From assembly GCA_041163745.1 (NCBI GenBank), contig JBEAQU010000015.1:8526-72525 (forward strand): a DNA stretch of 64,000 bases, written 5' to 3'. Origin of the DNA: UBA6168 sp041163745 (lineage in GTDB: Bacteria; Bacteroidota; Bacteroidia; Chitinophagales; Saprospiraceae). Made by a program: the position numbers and the translations under genes. Every line of letters starts with the position of its first letter. The first letter of the stretch is position 1. The notes under the pieces were generated by a model. That model searched no databases, was not told the origin of the DNA, and saw only the letters and a list, made by a program, of their open reading frames with translations. This document shows, piece by piece, positions 29,501-38,492 of the stretch.

Positions 29501-30411
29501 TGTTGATCGCCGGCGGCCTGGCGATTTTCGTCGCGAACTCCGTGACCAAGGCCCTGTCGGACCTGAGCGAGAACATCCAGCATCTGCGCCTCGGCGGCAA
29601 CCAGCCCATCTCCTGGAAACGAAAGGATGAAATCGGCGACCTCGTGGATGCCTACAACCGGGCGGTCCAGAAAATCGAGGAAAGCTCCCGCCTGCTGGCA
29701 CAGTCGGAAAGGGAAAACGCCTGGCGGGAAATGGCCCAGCAGGTGGCCCATGAGATCAAGAATCCGCTGACGCCCATGAAACTGAGCATCCAACACCTGC
29801 TGCGTGCCTACCAATCCAACAAGGACGCCGACAATATGGAGGCCCGCTTCAAGAGTGTTACGGACACCCTGGTCGAACAGATCGATGCCCTGTCCCAGAT
29901 CGCTACGGAGTTCTCCAACTTCGCCCGCATGCCGGACCTCTCCTATTCCGCCTTTTCCCTCAACCAGCTGACGGCATCCGCCCACCAGCTGTTCCGAAAC
30001 GAACGGCCGGATCTGCACATCAGCATCTGGCTGCCAAGGGAGGAATACAAGGTCTTCGCCGACAAGAACCAGATCGTCCGTGTCCTCAACAACCTGCTCA
30101 AGAACGCCATCCAGGCCATCCCCGACGGTCGGAAGGGCCATATCCAACTCAGCCTCTTCCAACAGGATGGCAATGCCGTGGTTCAGGTCCGGGACAATGG
30201 GACAGGTATCGCCCCGGAGGTCCGGGAAAAGGTGTTCAAACCGAATTTCTCGACCAAATCCTCCGGTACCGGGCTCGGTCTGGCCATCTGTAAGAATATC
30301 GTAGAAGGTTGCAGCGGCAGGATCTATTTCGAGACCGAATGGGGAAAAGGCACCAGTTTTTACCTCGAATTACCCCTACGGGAGGTCAATTTGTCCCCCG
30401 CTGACGCTTGA
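26572..30411 (+). CDS. Very large multi-pass membrane sensor histidine kinase (NtrY-like core)
   Basis: 1279 residues from the ATG at 26572 (upstream in-frame sequence from 26467 is not signal-like). Layout: one TM helix (about 6-22) and an extracytoplasmic region; a cluster of TM helices between about 205 and 470; a second extracytoplasmic region; TM helices at about 717-741 and 762-789; a third periplasmic region; a TM helix at about 966-992; HAMP; HisKA with phospho-acceptor His1060 in QVAHEIKNPLTPM; and HATPase_c with N-box NNLLKNAIQAI (about 1173), DNGTGI, and GTGLGLAI. The core resembles NtrY. No response regulator is adjacent, so its partner is encoded elsewhere. The signal is unknown; the internal TM cluster resembles a membrane-embedded sensor module. 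Confidence 0.9.
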   Translation: MKKRLSYSLLAMACCFGLGFLLDINNTREDNLATCADRIERSLHRKEMEIQVWLSDTAFIRRQLEGIGHQSSPDQQADLSRLKEWTRKDYNILFYRKDSLLYWLNNLVSLPPADVSAILAEQPAAMLYKAGNGYYEVMTVSLPERVTALALIPLKRAYGTGSPLLRNDFVTDGWTIPSEVVLRESDTGFPVRNRSGHPLAWLDAEGAAKDDLFLSGVLLLYVLGFVAAGMLVNDLAVGLVRRYQPWVGAAFVLGMVVAARWMFLTFGFAAHFASFQTFSDIFTDPILEGVNSLGELLINIFLLVWLMVFFNREFQVKEFNHAASLVRFSLTALNFFAINLGILMVCYILKSIVLDSSIVFDFENVFNLNSQSVLAMIGVVLLLLALFLFSHRMMLAIHKISLGKNWRLLALGISIVLAVPIMQKGNLNLPLPYYLVATTIYLIVFEFFIEVRTMTLEWLVICLMLYAGLTSMLLYKYNSDKDYIRRQQYALALADYQDSSAEQSLIRLAAGIDSLAGRWVAWMDSLEGPALFPRRGEDFASLANTLLEKDKYLLHNYRSQVWWASLQDSVSSAASHPWEERFANGRTTGSALLRRVLRSDTEPGYLLRIPLRAAPDFRLYVWTQRSFSQPSRVYAELLSGQRYKGLSELAQYDYGIYQQGALIEEYNKPYARQLTDSLPPVHAFRVVKHTSTRSELLYHADHGLVIKIGRETGGYIKPLSLFSYVFTMLTTAVLILAGINYFTDALPGTLNFLRTTKPSLRKQFQFWVISMILISFLGIGVVTVWYFQQSSNNYNKGRLDRKVMAAFSSVNYEIKHHRKRQAWLDALGNNASPPPEKPDWEQVPPYVAAGFPPLEGTFSITSLIPLVSEVHLLDANLYDLQGKLLLSSEQDLFDAGIVSPNMGAYAFQVLNRLGLERCDQEERIGDLEYTTAYLPVQAGPGRPAAFIGIPYYAKHRELRNDVADFMSTLLNVYVFLLLIAGGLAIFVANSVTKALSDLSENIQHLRLGGNQPISWKRKDEIGDLVDAYNRAVQKIEESSRLLAQSERENAWREMAQQVAHEIKNPLTPMKLSIQHLLRAYQSNKDADNMEARFKSVTDTLVEQIDALSQIATEFSNFARMPDLSYSAFSLNQLTASAHQLFRNERPDLHISIWLPREEYKVFADKNQIVRVLNNLLKNAIQAIPDGRKGHIQLSLFQQDGNAVVQVRDNGTGIAPEVREKVFKPNFSTKSSGTGLGLAICKNIVEGCSGRIYFETEWGKGTSFYLELPLREVNLSPADA

Positions 30412-30566
30412 TACCGGTAACTGCCGCGATTGTCCGCCTCGCATCGGATATGGAACGGCGCTGAACAACCGACGAGACGAGCGTGGGTGCCGGTCCGGCC
30501 TTGCAGCCTCGCTGGTTTCGCCCTTTCGGCAGTGCGTCCCCTTTCATCATCAAAAACCTTTTCCCT

Positions 30567-31436
30567 ATGCCGCGTTGGTTCATATATGCCTTGTTGACAA
30601 CCTTGAGCTGGGGATTGTGGGGCGCCTTCATCGAAATACCCGAAAAGGCAGGGTTCCCCGCTACCTTGGGCTACGTCGTCTGGTCTTTCACAATGGTTCC
30701 CTTTCTACTGCTGGCCATGTACAACAACGGTTGGCGATTCGGGTATGCGAAGGCGACGGTGCGGGACGGCCTGCTCATCGGATTGACGGGGGCCGGGGGC
30801 AACCTGCTTCTCTTCGAGGCGCTCCGGACCGGTCCCGCCTACATCGTATTTCCCTTTGTCTCGCTGTATCCGGTACTGACGGTGTTCCTTTCCCTGCTTT
30901 TCCTCCGGGAAAAGGCGTCCCGCCGCCAGTGGACGGGTATCTTCCTGGCGCTGCTGGCCATTTTTTTCCTGACCTGGCAGGAACCCGGGGAGGGCACGGT
31001 CCGTTACGGCCCATGGCTTTGGTATTCCGTATTGGTGTTCGTGCTGTGGGGTGTGCAGAACGTCGTCTTCAAGCTGGCCAACCGCCATTCGGATGCGGAA
31101 AGTATTTTCGTCTACATGGCACTGGGAGGGCTCTTGCTGGCACCGGTGGCCTGGGTGATGACGGATCCCGAGGTCCGGCCGAATTGGGGTCTCGGCGGCT
31201 TCTGGCTCTTGTTGCTCCTGCACCTGGTCAACTCCGCCGGCGCACTGGCCATCGTATATGCCTACCGACATGGCAAGGCCCTGGTGGTCGCCCCGCTGAC
31301 CGGCCTGGCACCCGTCATTACGGTGGTGCTGTCTTTGGTGCTGTACGGGGTGGTGCCCGGCATCATGCTCGGAACGGGAATCGTGTTGGCTACGCTGGCC
31401 ATGTTCCTGCTGCCGGATCCCGCCGCTTCCGCCTGA
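30567..31436 (+). CDS. DMT-superfamily (EamA) transporter
   Basis: 289 residues from the ATG at 30567; a longer open frame from 30483 adds non-hydrophobic residues. About ten TM helices arranged as two EamA repeats of about 140 residues, with the typical first-repeat start (YALLTTLSWGLWGAFIEIPEKAG) and end-of-repeat motifs (LYPVLTVFLSLLFLREKASRRQWTGIFLALLAIF; TGLAPVITVVLSLVLYGVVPG). Such permeases export or exchange metabolites such as amino acids, nucleotides or sugars across the inner membrane; the substrate cannot be told from sequence. It lies 155 bp after the histidine kinase on the same strand. Confidence 0.88.
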   Translation: MPRWFIYALLTTLSWGLWGAFIEIPEKAGFPATLGYVVWSFTMVPFLLLAMYNNGWRFGYAKATVRDGLLIGLTGAGGNLLLFEALRTGPAYIVFPFVSLYPVLTVFLSLLFLREKASRRQWTGIFLALLAIFFLTWQEPGEGTVRYGPWLWYSVLVFVLWGVQNVVFKLANRHSDAESIFVYMALGGLLLAPVAWVMTDPEVRPNWGLGGFWLLLLLHLVNSAGALAIVYAYRHGKALVVAPLTGLAPVITVVLSLVLYGVVPGIMLGTGIVLATLAMFLLPDPAASA

Positions 31437-31983
31437 GTGCCGGCTGCGGGTTTGGTCGGCTGTCTTGCGAATCCGCTTTTGTTCCGCGCCGGTGCCCGCG
31501 CAGGAACTGTTCCGCTCCGGCAGCTGCCATCGCCCGGCCGCCGACACCACTGACACCGGAATCCTGCAAGCCTTCTCTCCGCAAGCCCGAAAACGCCTTC
31601 TCCGATTGAGTCGGCAACAGCATTCTTTTTCTTTCGTCCGGTAAACACATGTCCTCTTGTTTCAAAAAGGGCGCAGTCTTTGTTTGGTCACCCTAAGGAA
31701 CGATATAGCCAACTTTCGCCCGCTCCGGGTGAAATGTCCTATGCCGCATACCAAACGACGGGATCCGACACCAGAACAAAATGCCTTGCATCGTTCACGC
31801 TTCGGTTTCAGTCGACTTCCGAGTCCCACGGATTTCCGAAGGCGTCCTGACGCAAGATGGAATCCGGCAACCACCCTTCCCGGGCGGAACAATTACCCAA
31901 CGACCAAGGAAAAACATCCGGAAGAGGTGGGTTTCGAATGGCAAACCAATCGTCCGCCGGCAATCAAACAATCTTCAGGGCCC
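31437..31983. other. 547-bp intergenic region
   Basis: The frame of the downstream gene stays open back to 31657, but the translation is Arg/Pro-rich and not protein-like, and a signal peptide begins only at 31984. No terminator, repeat or exact TAnnTTTG promoter was recognised. Confidence 0.55.
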
Positions 31984-34900
31984 ATGAAACGGACAAACAG
32001 CCTCCGAGGGGGAGTCCTCCCGACCGTATTGGCAGGGTTGTTCGGACTGCTGCCGCTATCGGAGCGACTCGCAGCCCAGTGTGCCTTGCCTTGTATCAAC
32101 CTGCAGGTATCCCTGGACGAGCAATGTACCTCGCTGGTCACCGCACCTATGTTGACCAACAACGCCATCCCGGCCGGTTGCAACGGCCCATTCCTCGTCG
32201 AGCTCTGGGATACGGCGGGAAATCCCATCCCCGGAAGCCCGGTCGTCACCGGGGCGTATGTCAACCAACAGGTCACCGCCACCGTTACGGACCTGACTTC
32301 CGGCAACACCTGCACCAGCGTCCTGACCATCGAGGACAAATTGAAGCCGGTGGTGCAATGCCAGCCGGCCCAAACATCCTGTTTCGAAAACACCTCCCCG
32401 GCATACACCGGCGTACCTGTCGTCACAGACAATTGCACCGCCGACATTCTCCCGACCTATGCCGACCAATCCACCCAGTACTCCTGTCTGCAGACGGACA
32501 CAATCGAAATCATCGACCGGATGTGGTCGGCTGTGGACGCAAGCGGCAACCTGGGCCAATGCCTGCAGCAGATCTGCGTGGTCCGCCCCGAGCTCTCGGC
32601 CGTGACCATCCCGCCCGACCGGGACGGCGCCGCCGCACCGGCATTGTATTGCCCGGTGACGGAGACCGGCCCCGCCGTGACCGGAATGCCCACCTACCAG
32701 GGACAATCCGTGAACGGGATCTGTTCCTTCCTGACCACCTATGTGGATGTCACGGTACCTGTCTGCAACGGCAGCTATTCGATATTCCGGGAGTGGGTCA
32801 TCTACGATGGCTGCGCCGGGGTCGCCACCTCCGGCGTGCAGGTCATACAGGTCGTCGATTCCATGCCTCCGCAACTGGTCTGCCCGGCCAACCTGAACGT
32901 CGGCACCAGCAACCTGGATTGCGCGGCCACCGTCCTGCTACCCCCCATCCAGGCCTCCGACCTCTGCGACAGCTCCGTCACGGTGACAGTGGAAGGCGCC
33001 TTCGGCTTGGTCGGCGGCAACACGATCTACCAATTGGGAACAGGTACCCATCCGGCCTTGTGCCGGGCGGTCGATGCATGTGGCAATGAATCCACCTGTA
33101 CCTTTACCATCACCGTCGAGGACGACGTGCCGCCGGTGGCGGTGGGCAATGCCAATGCCATCGTCACCTTGCTGCCTTCCGAGCCGACCTACGTGACGGC
33201 GGAGACATTCGACGGCGGCAGCTGGGACAATTGCGGAAGCCTGGTCCGACAGGTACGCCGGCTGGACATGCCCTTCTGCAGCGGGGACGAATCCACGCCC
33301 TTCGATACCGTCTGCCCTTTTTACTGCTGCGACGCAGGCAAACTGGTGCAGGTGGAATTGCGGGTGACGGATCTCGGCGGCAACGCCAGTACCGTCCTGA
33401 CCAGTGTCCAGGTGTTCGACAACCTGAGCCCCGGCATCATTTGTCCGCCGGCCGTCACCCTGCCTTGTGGTTCCGATCATGAGAATTTCGCCCTCACCGG
33501 GCTACCGACCGCCTCCGACAACTGCGGCGGCTATGTGGTCACGCATTCCGACTCCGTCCAACTGAACAACTGTGGGGTGGGGCAGGTGAAACGGATCTGG
33601 CAGGTGGAGGATGCCACCGGCAGGATCTCCCGCTGCATCCAATACATCACCCTGGAGAACAACGACCCGTTTTACATCCATCCGACGGATCCGCAGGATC
33701 CGAACGACGACATCGTCTGGCCGGCCAATTACCTGGACAGCACCTGCGGTGCCGGCCTGTCGCCTTCCCAGCTGCCGGCGGGACACGGTTTTCCCGTCAT
33801 CATGGCGGATACCAATTGTGCGACCATTTCCGTTTCCTACAACGATACCTACATCACCAATCCCAGCAATGCCTGCATAGAGGTGCTGCGGAACTGGCTG
33901 GTCATCGACTGGTGCCAGTTCAATCCGACGACTTATGCCGGCGCCTGGGAGTACGGCCAGGTCATCCGGGTGCAGGATACCGTCACACCCACCGTGGTGG
34001 CGGGCTGTACGGACCGGGTGGTGTGCAGTACGGATCCGGCCTGTTCGACCGGAACCGCCACCTGGTCGGTGACGGCTGCCGATGATTGTGCCACCGCAGC
34101 GCAGTTGTCCTATGCCTTCACGGTGGATCTGCATGCGGACGGCAGCATCGACCAGACCGGACAGGGGGCGGCTTTCACGGGTGTCCTGCCGTTCGGTGTC
34201 CACGGGATTGAATACAGCATACAGGACGCTTGTGGCAATACCACCGTTTGTTCGTTCGACTGTACGGTCCAGGATTGTTCGGCGCCCGAGCCGTATTGCC
34301 ACGCAATGACCCTGTCCTTGCAGGCTGGTACCGGCGGGCCTGCCGTCCAACTGGCGGCCCGTTTGTTGGATGACGGCAGCGAAGACAACTGCACGGGGTC
34401 GGAAGCCTTGTCCTTCTCGTTTTCCGAAGATGTGGCGGATTCGCTGCGGACCTTCCAATGTGCCGACCTGGGCAGCCAGGTCGTCACGTTGTGGGTGACG
34501 GACGAAGCGGGGAACCAGGCCGCCTGTCCGACGAGCGTGCAGGTGGTGCAGAACGGACAACCCTGCGGGAATGCCGTGTCGGTGTCCGGCGGGTTGTGGA
34601 CATTGGATTCCGCCGGGGTCGCCCAGGCGCAGGTCTTCCTGCTGGACGGTGCGGATACCCTGGCGGAACAGGTGACGATGGCAGGCGGCACCTTTCAGTT
34701 CGACAACCTCCTGCCCGGTGCGGGATATGGGCTCTATCCCTACAAGAACACCCAGGCGGCGAACGGGGTGACCACTTTCGACATGGTCCTGATCAGCAAG
34801 CATATCCTGGGCAACATGCCGTTGGATTCCCCATACAAGATCATCGCGGCGGATGTGAACCGCTCCGGTTCGGTAACGACCTTCGACCTGGTAACCTTGC

Positions 34901-35112
34901 GCAAGGTCATCCTGCAGATGGAGTCACATTTTCCCAACAATACAAGCTGGCGGTTCATTCCTGCCGATTTCGAATTCGAGAATCCCGCCCAGCCCTTGTC
35001 CGAACCGTTTCCGGAAAGCGTGGAATGGCCGTCCCTGCTGGTGTCGGAGACGGTGCGTTTCATTGCGGTGAAGGTGGGCGACGTGAACTTGTCGGCCGAT
35101 CCCTCCCTTTGA
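31984..35112 (+). CDS. HYR-like repeat surface protein ending in a dockerin-like module
   Basis: 1042 residues from the ATG at 31984, the first start followed by a signal peptide (LPTVLAGLFGLLPLSERLAAQ). The body (about 35-840) is Cys-rich with many HYR-like beta-sandwich modules (repeats of VCPANL, NCGG, DACGN, CTFTITVED). From about 865 a short beta-sandwich (AQAQVFLLDG) is followed by two dockerin-like loops (TFDMVLISKHILG, DVNRSGSVTTFDLVTLRKVIL; about 920-965) and the phrase AVKVGDVN that usually precedes a T9SS sorting domain in related Saprospirial proteins. Here it stops ten residues later, so no sorting domain is present. Possibly a C-terminally shortened surface protein, or a cargo with another retention signal. 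Confidence 0.8.
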   Translation: MKRTNSLRGGVLPTVLAGLFGLLPLSERLAAQCALPCINLQVSLDEQCTSLVTAPMLTNNAIPAGCNGPFLVELWDTAGNPIPGSPVVTGAYVNQQVTATVTDLTSGNTCTSVLTIEDKLKPVVQCQPAQTSCFENTSPAYTGVPVVTDNCTADILPTYADQSTQYSCLQTDTIEIIDRMWSAVDASGNLGQCLQQICVVRPELSAVTIPPDRDGAAAPALYCPVTETGPAVTGMPTYQGQSVNGICSFLTTYVDVTVPVCNGSYSIFREWVIYDGCAGVATSGVQVIQVVDSMPPQLVCPANLNVGTSNLDCAATVLLPPIQASDLCDSSVTVTVEGAFGLVGGNTIYQLGTGTHPALCRAVDACGNESTCTFTITVEDDVPPVAVGNANAIVTLLPSEPTYVTAETFDGGSWDNCGSLVRQVRRLDMPFCSGDESTPFDTVCPFYCCDAGKLVQVELRVTDLGGNASTVLTSVQVFDNLSPGIICPPAVTLPCGSDHENFALTGLPTASDNCGGYVVTHSDSVQLNNCGVGQVKRIWQVEDATGRISRCIQYITLENNDPFYIHPTDPQDPNDDIVWPANYLDSTCGAGLSPSQLPAGHGFPVIMADTNCATISVSYNDTYITNPSNACIEVLRNWLVIDWCQFNPTTYAGAWEYGQVIRVQDTVTPTVVAGCTDRVVCSTDPACSTGTATWSVTAADDCATAAQLSYAFTVDLHADGSIDQTGQGAAFTGVLPFGVHGIEYSIQDACGNTTVCSFDCTVQDCSAPEPYCHAMTLSLQAGTGGPAVQLAARLLDDGSEDNCTGSEALSFSFSEDVADSLRTFQCADLGSQVVTLWVTDEAGNQAACPTSVQVVQNGQPCGNAVSVSGGLWTLDSAGVAQAQVFLLDGADTLAEQVTMAGGTFQFDNLLPGAGYGLYPYKNTQAANGVTTFDMVLISKHILGNMPLDSPYKIIAADVNRSGSVTTFDLVTLRKVILQMESHFPNNTSWRFIPADFEFENPAQPLSEPFPESVEWPSLLVSETVRFIAVKVGDVNLSADPSL

Positions 35113-35184
35113 AGCCTTCCGCTGGTGCCGTCTTTCCTTCTTCGGATTCCTTCTGGTTGCCGCTGCCTGCGGCGATGGAGCCGG

Positions 35185-38118
35185 TCAGGGCAACAGCGCG
35201 TCGTGAAGTATTTCCACCGGGTGCTGCGCCTTCCGGCCGGTGCCGTCCGCGATCTGATGTCGGCAGCTGGTGCCGGTGGCTGCGATCAGGGTGTCCGGTG
35301 CGGCCTGCCGGACGGCCGGCAGCAGGACCAGTTCCCCGATTTTCATGCTCACCTCGTAATGTTCCGCTTCGTACCCGAAAGAACCGGCCATGCCACAGCA
35401 TCCGCTGGGCACCACGGTGACGGAATAATTCCGGGGCAAGCCGGCCACCCAGGCGGAGTGCTCCAGGGAGGAAAGCGCTTTCTGGTGGCAATGTCCGTGC
35501 AACAGGACGTGCCGGGGTTCTTCCGAGAAACGGTCCGGACGGATGTTGCCGGCTTGTATTTCTTGGGAGAGGAATTCATCCACCAGGAGGGCGTGACGGG
35601 CCAGGGACTTGGCGGCTTCGGTTTCCGCCGGCAGGACCAGGCGGGGATATTCGTCCCGGAAGGACAGGATGGCGGAAGGCTCCAACCCGACCAGGGGGGT
35701 GACCGCCGTGACGAGCTCCGACAGGCACCGGACATTCCGTCGGGCCAGTTCCCGGGCCTCCGGCAGCAGCCCTTTGGAGATCTGGGCCCGCCCGCTCTGC
35801 ACATGGGGTGGTATGTCCACCGCGTAGCCGAGGGTCTGCAGCAGGCGGATGGTCTTGATGCCGGCATCCACATCATAGTAGTTGGTGAATTCGTCGCAAA
35901 AGAACCAGACTTTCCGCTTGGCGGAGGGCTGCCCGTTTCCTTCTTGCTGCCGGCGGAACCATTGCCGCAGGGTGAAAGGGTGGAGGGGTGGCAGGTTGCG
36001 TTGTGATGCCACGCCGGTGATACGTTTGAGCAGGGGCGCTGTCCAGTCGTTTCCGGTCAGGAAATTGGCTACGTGCGGCAGCCGGGAGAGGACGGCGTTC
36101 ATTCGGCCGATGTGCCCGAAGAAGCGGGCTCGGAGCGGGACGCCGTGAACTTGGTAATACTGGTGCAGGAATTCCGATTTGAGGGTGGACATATCCACGT
36201 TGCTGGGACACTCGGAGGTGCAGCCTTTGCAGGAAAGGCAGAGGTCCATGACCTCGGCCAGTTCGGACATGCCGAAGGGGGACCGGCCTTTGGGCGGATC
36301 TGTCAGGAATTCGCGCAGGGCGTTGGCACGGGCGCGGGTGGAATCCTTTTCCGCGCGGGTGGCGCGGTAGCTGGGACACATGGTGCCGCCGCTGAAATCG
36401 AGCCGGCGGCAGTCCCCGGAACCGTTGCACTTTTCCGCTGCCCGCAGGATGCCTCCTTCCGCGGAGAAATCGAAGACGGTAGGGTAGTGGGTATCGGCCT
36501 GCCCCGGGCTGTACCGGAGGGATTCCGTCATGGGGGGCGCATCGGTGATTTTGCCGGGGTTGAGCAGCCGGTCGGGGTCCCAGGCGGCTTTCAGTTCCCG
36601 CAGGAGGCCGTAGATGGTGTCGCCGAGCATCAGCGGGATGAAAGCTGCCCGGACGCGACCGTCCCCGTGTTCTCCGCTGAGAGACCCTCCGTAGCGTTTC
36701 ACCAGGCGGGCGGAGGCCAGGGCGATGTCATGGAACTGCTGCACTCCGGCGGGATCCTTGAGGTTGAGGACGGGACGCAGGTGGATTTCGCCCGCACCGG
36801 CGTGGGCGTAATAAACGGCTTGCTGGCCGAAGTCCTGCATGATGGCCTCGAAATCCCGGATATAGGCGGGCAGGTCCTCCAGTGCCACGGCGGTATCCTC
36901 GATGACAGCCACAGGTTTGGCGTCACCCGGGATATTGGACAGGACGCCGAGGCCGGCGCTGCGCAGTTCCCACACCTTGGCGGTCTGTTCGCCGGTGATC
37001 GTCGGGAAGGCATACCCCATGCCGGCGGATTGGAGGTGATGGATCATGGCCTCCGAACGCTCGTGGGCGGCCTGCGGGCTGTCCTCCCGGAACTCGACCA
37101 TCAGGACGGCGGCGGGGTCGCCCTGCACGAAAAAACGGTTCTGCAGCTGCCGGATGTTGCCTTTGGTGCAATCCAGCACCGTCTTGTCCATGAGTTCGCA
37201 CTGGTTGGGTCGGTGCTGCATGGCGAGTACCGTTGCTTCCATGCAGGCGTTCAAGGTGTTGAAATGGGCCGCCACCACGATGGGGTGGGGTTTCGGCAGG
37301 GGCACCAGGTTCAGCTTGACGGCCGTGGTGACGGCCAGGGTGCCTTCGGAACCCGCGAGCAACTTCGCGAAGTTGAACGCCGGTCCGCCTTCGGTGAACG
37401 GTTCGCAACCCAGGAGCAGATCCAGGGCGTAACCGGTGTTGCGCCGTCGGATGGAGGGTTTGGGGTACTGCCTCCGTATTTCTTCCGCGACCGACGGACG
37501 GGACAGCATGGTTTCGATATGCCGGTAGAGGCGGCCTTCCAGGTCGGATTGCGCGGTCTTGCGGCGGAACGCCTCCCGGGAGAGATCTTCGAATGTGACT
37601 TCCGAGCCGTCGCTCAGGATGACGGATATCGCCAGCAGGTGGTCTCGCGTGCTGCCGTATTCGATGGATGTGGATCCGCAGGAGTTGTTTCCCACCATGC
37701 CGCCGACCATGCAGCGGTTGGCGGTGGAGGTGTTGGGACCGAAGAAAAGCCCCATCGGTTTCAGGTAGGCATTCAATTCGTCGCGGATGACGCCTGGCTG
37801 CACCCAGGCATACCGACCGGCTATGTCTACCTCCAATATGTCGTTCCAATGTCTGGAGGTGTCGACGACGATACCGGAGCCGACGCATTGGCCTGCCAGG
37901 GAAGTCCCGGCCGTGCGCGGAATCAGGGAGGTGCGGTGCCGGCGGGCGAAGGCCAGCAGCCGACGGATGTCGTCGGTGCTTTTCGGATAGGCGACCGCCA
38001 AGGGCAATTCGCGGTACACGGAGGCATCCGTGGCGTAAAGGGTACGGAGAAGTCTGTCATCATGCAGTTCTCCGTCCAGGTTGTCCCGGAGGGCCGCCAA
38101 TGATTGTGCAGTTGTCAT
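35185..38118 (-). CDS. FAD-linked oxidase / Fe-S oxidoreductase fusion (D-lactate or 2-hydroxyacid dehydrogenase type)
   Basis: 977 residues from the ATG at 38118; 88 upstream codons in frame (to 38382) read through the promoter and are excluded. Order: FAD_binding_4 (about 30-200; TAGTSLAGQCVGSGIVVD, GNNSCGSTS), FAD-oxidase C-terminal domain (about 230-520), a ferredoxin-like [4Fe-4S] region with CNGSGDC (about 563) and CLSCKGCTSECP (about 626-637), and a CCG domain (about 730-960; HGHCHQKAL, SGCCGMAGSFGYE). This is the GlcD-GlpC-like single-chain form also seen in YdiJ, oxidising D-lactate or a related 2-hydroxyacid and passing electrons to quinone via the Fe-S clusters at the membrane. It stands alone, with a promoter at 38239-38268. 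Confidence 0.9.
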   Translation of the reverse strand: MTTAQSLAALRDNLDGELHDDRLLRTLYATDASVYRELPLAVAYPKSTDDIRRLLAFARRHRTSLIPRTAGTSLAGQCVGSGIVVDTSRHWNDILEVDIAGRYAWVQPGVIRDELNAYLKPMGLFFGPNTSTANRCMVGGMVGNNSCGSTSIEYGSTRDHLLAISVILSDGSEVTFEDLSREAFRRKTAQSDLEGRLYRHIETMLSRPSVAEEIRRQYPKPSIRRRNTGYALDLLLGCEPFTEGGPAFNFAKLLAGSEGTLAVTTAVKLNLVPLPKPHPIVVAAHFNTLNACMEATVLAMQHRPNQCELMDKTVLDCTKGNIRQLQNRFFVQGDPAAVLMVEFREDSPQAAHERSEAMIHHLQSAGMGYAFPTITGEQTAKVWELRSAGLGVLSNIPGDAKPVAVIEDTAVALEDLPAYIRDFEAIMQDFGQQAVYYAHAGAGEIHLRPVLNLKDPAGVQQFHDIALASARLVKRYGGSLSGEHGDGRVRAAFIPLMLGDTIYGLLRELKAAWDPDRLLNPGKITDAPPMTESLRYSPGQADTHYPTVFDFSAEGGILRAAEKCNGSGDCRRLDFSGGTMCPSYRATRAEKDSTRARANALREFLTDPPKGRSPFGMSELAEVMDLCLSCKGCTSECPSNVDMSTLKSEFLHQYYQVHGVPLRARFFGHIGRMNAVLSRLPHVANFLTGNDWTAPLLKRITGVASQRNLPPLHPFTLRQWFRRQQEGNGQPSAKRKVWFFCDEFTNYYDVDAGIKTIRLLQTLGYAVDIPPHVQSGRAQISKGLLPEARELARRNVRCLSELVTAVTPLVGLEPSAILSFRDEYPRLVLPAETEAAKSLARHALLVDEFLSQEIQAGNIRPDRFSEEPRHVLLHGHCHQKALSSLEHSAWVAGLPRNYSVTVVPSGCCGMAGSFGYEAEHYEVSMKIGELVLLPAVRQAAPDTLIAATGTSCRHQIADGTGRKAQHPVEILHDALLP

Positions 38119-38492
38119 GGCATTGAGTTCGGATGTAGGCGCCGTGCCGGACGGGAGGCTCTCGTACTGTCCCGACATCCGACGGCACGACCGAGGATTC
38201 GGGCCGGCACCCCCGGTTCGGACCCGTAGGCTGGCGACCAAAGGTAATGCAATTACGGATTGTGGGAAAGTTCGGAAAATAATCCGCCAAGGAAACTTTT
38301 CTTCCGGAAAACGTACAACTGTTTTGGGCCGGGTCTGCCCCCGGAAACCAACCGCTGACCTTCCCCGGCCGACTTGTGGCATAATAAATGCCCAGATTCA
38401 CTTGCTGCGTACAGTGTGCCCGGCGTCATTTTGTCAGATGGCACGGTGTGACGGGTGCGCAGGGATGGCATTGGCAAAATTATCGTTGTTCC
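38119..38492. other. 374-bp divergent intergenic region
   Basis: It separates the minus-strand FAD/Fe-S gene and the plus-strand lipoprotein gene. It contains the minus-strand promoter at 38239-38268; for the plus strand only a 7-of-8 match TATCGTTG (about 38480-38488) was seen. Confidence 0.5.
38239..38268 (-). promoter_or_regulatory. Promoter for the FAD/Fe-S oxidoreductase
   Basis: TTTC (minus strand, 38268-38265), a 19-bp spacer and an exact -7 box TACCTTTG (38246-38239), about 120 bp upstream of the start. Confidence 0.6.

Noticed and set aside
31657..31983. N-terminal extension of the dockerin-type protein
   Set aside because: In frame, but Arg/Pro-rich and followed by a proper signal peptide starting at 31984.
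36073..38103. 676-codon plus-strand open frame
   Set aside because: Antisense to the FAD/Fe-S oxidoreductase gene, whose motifs are clear.
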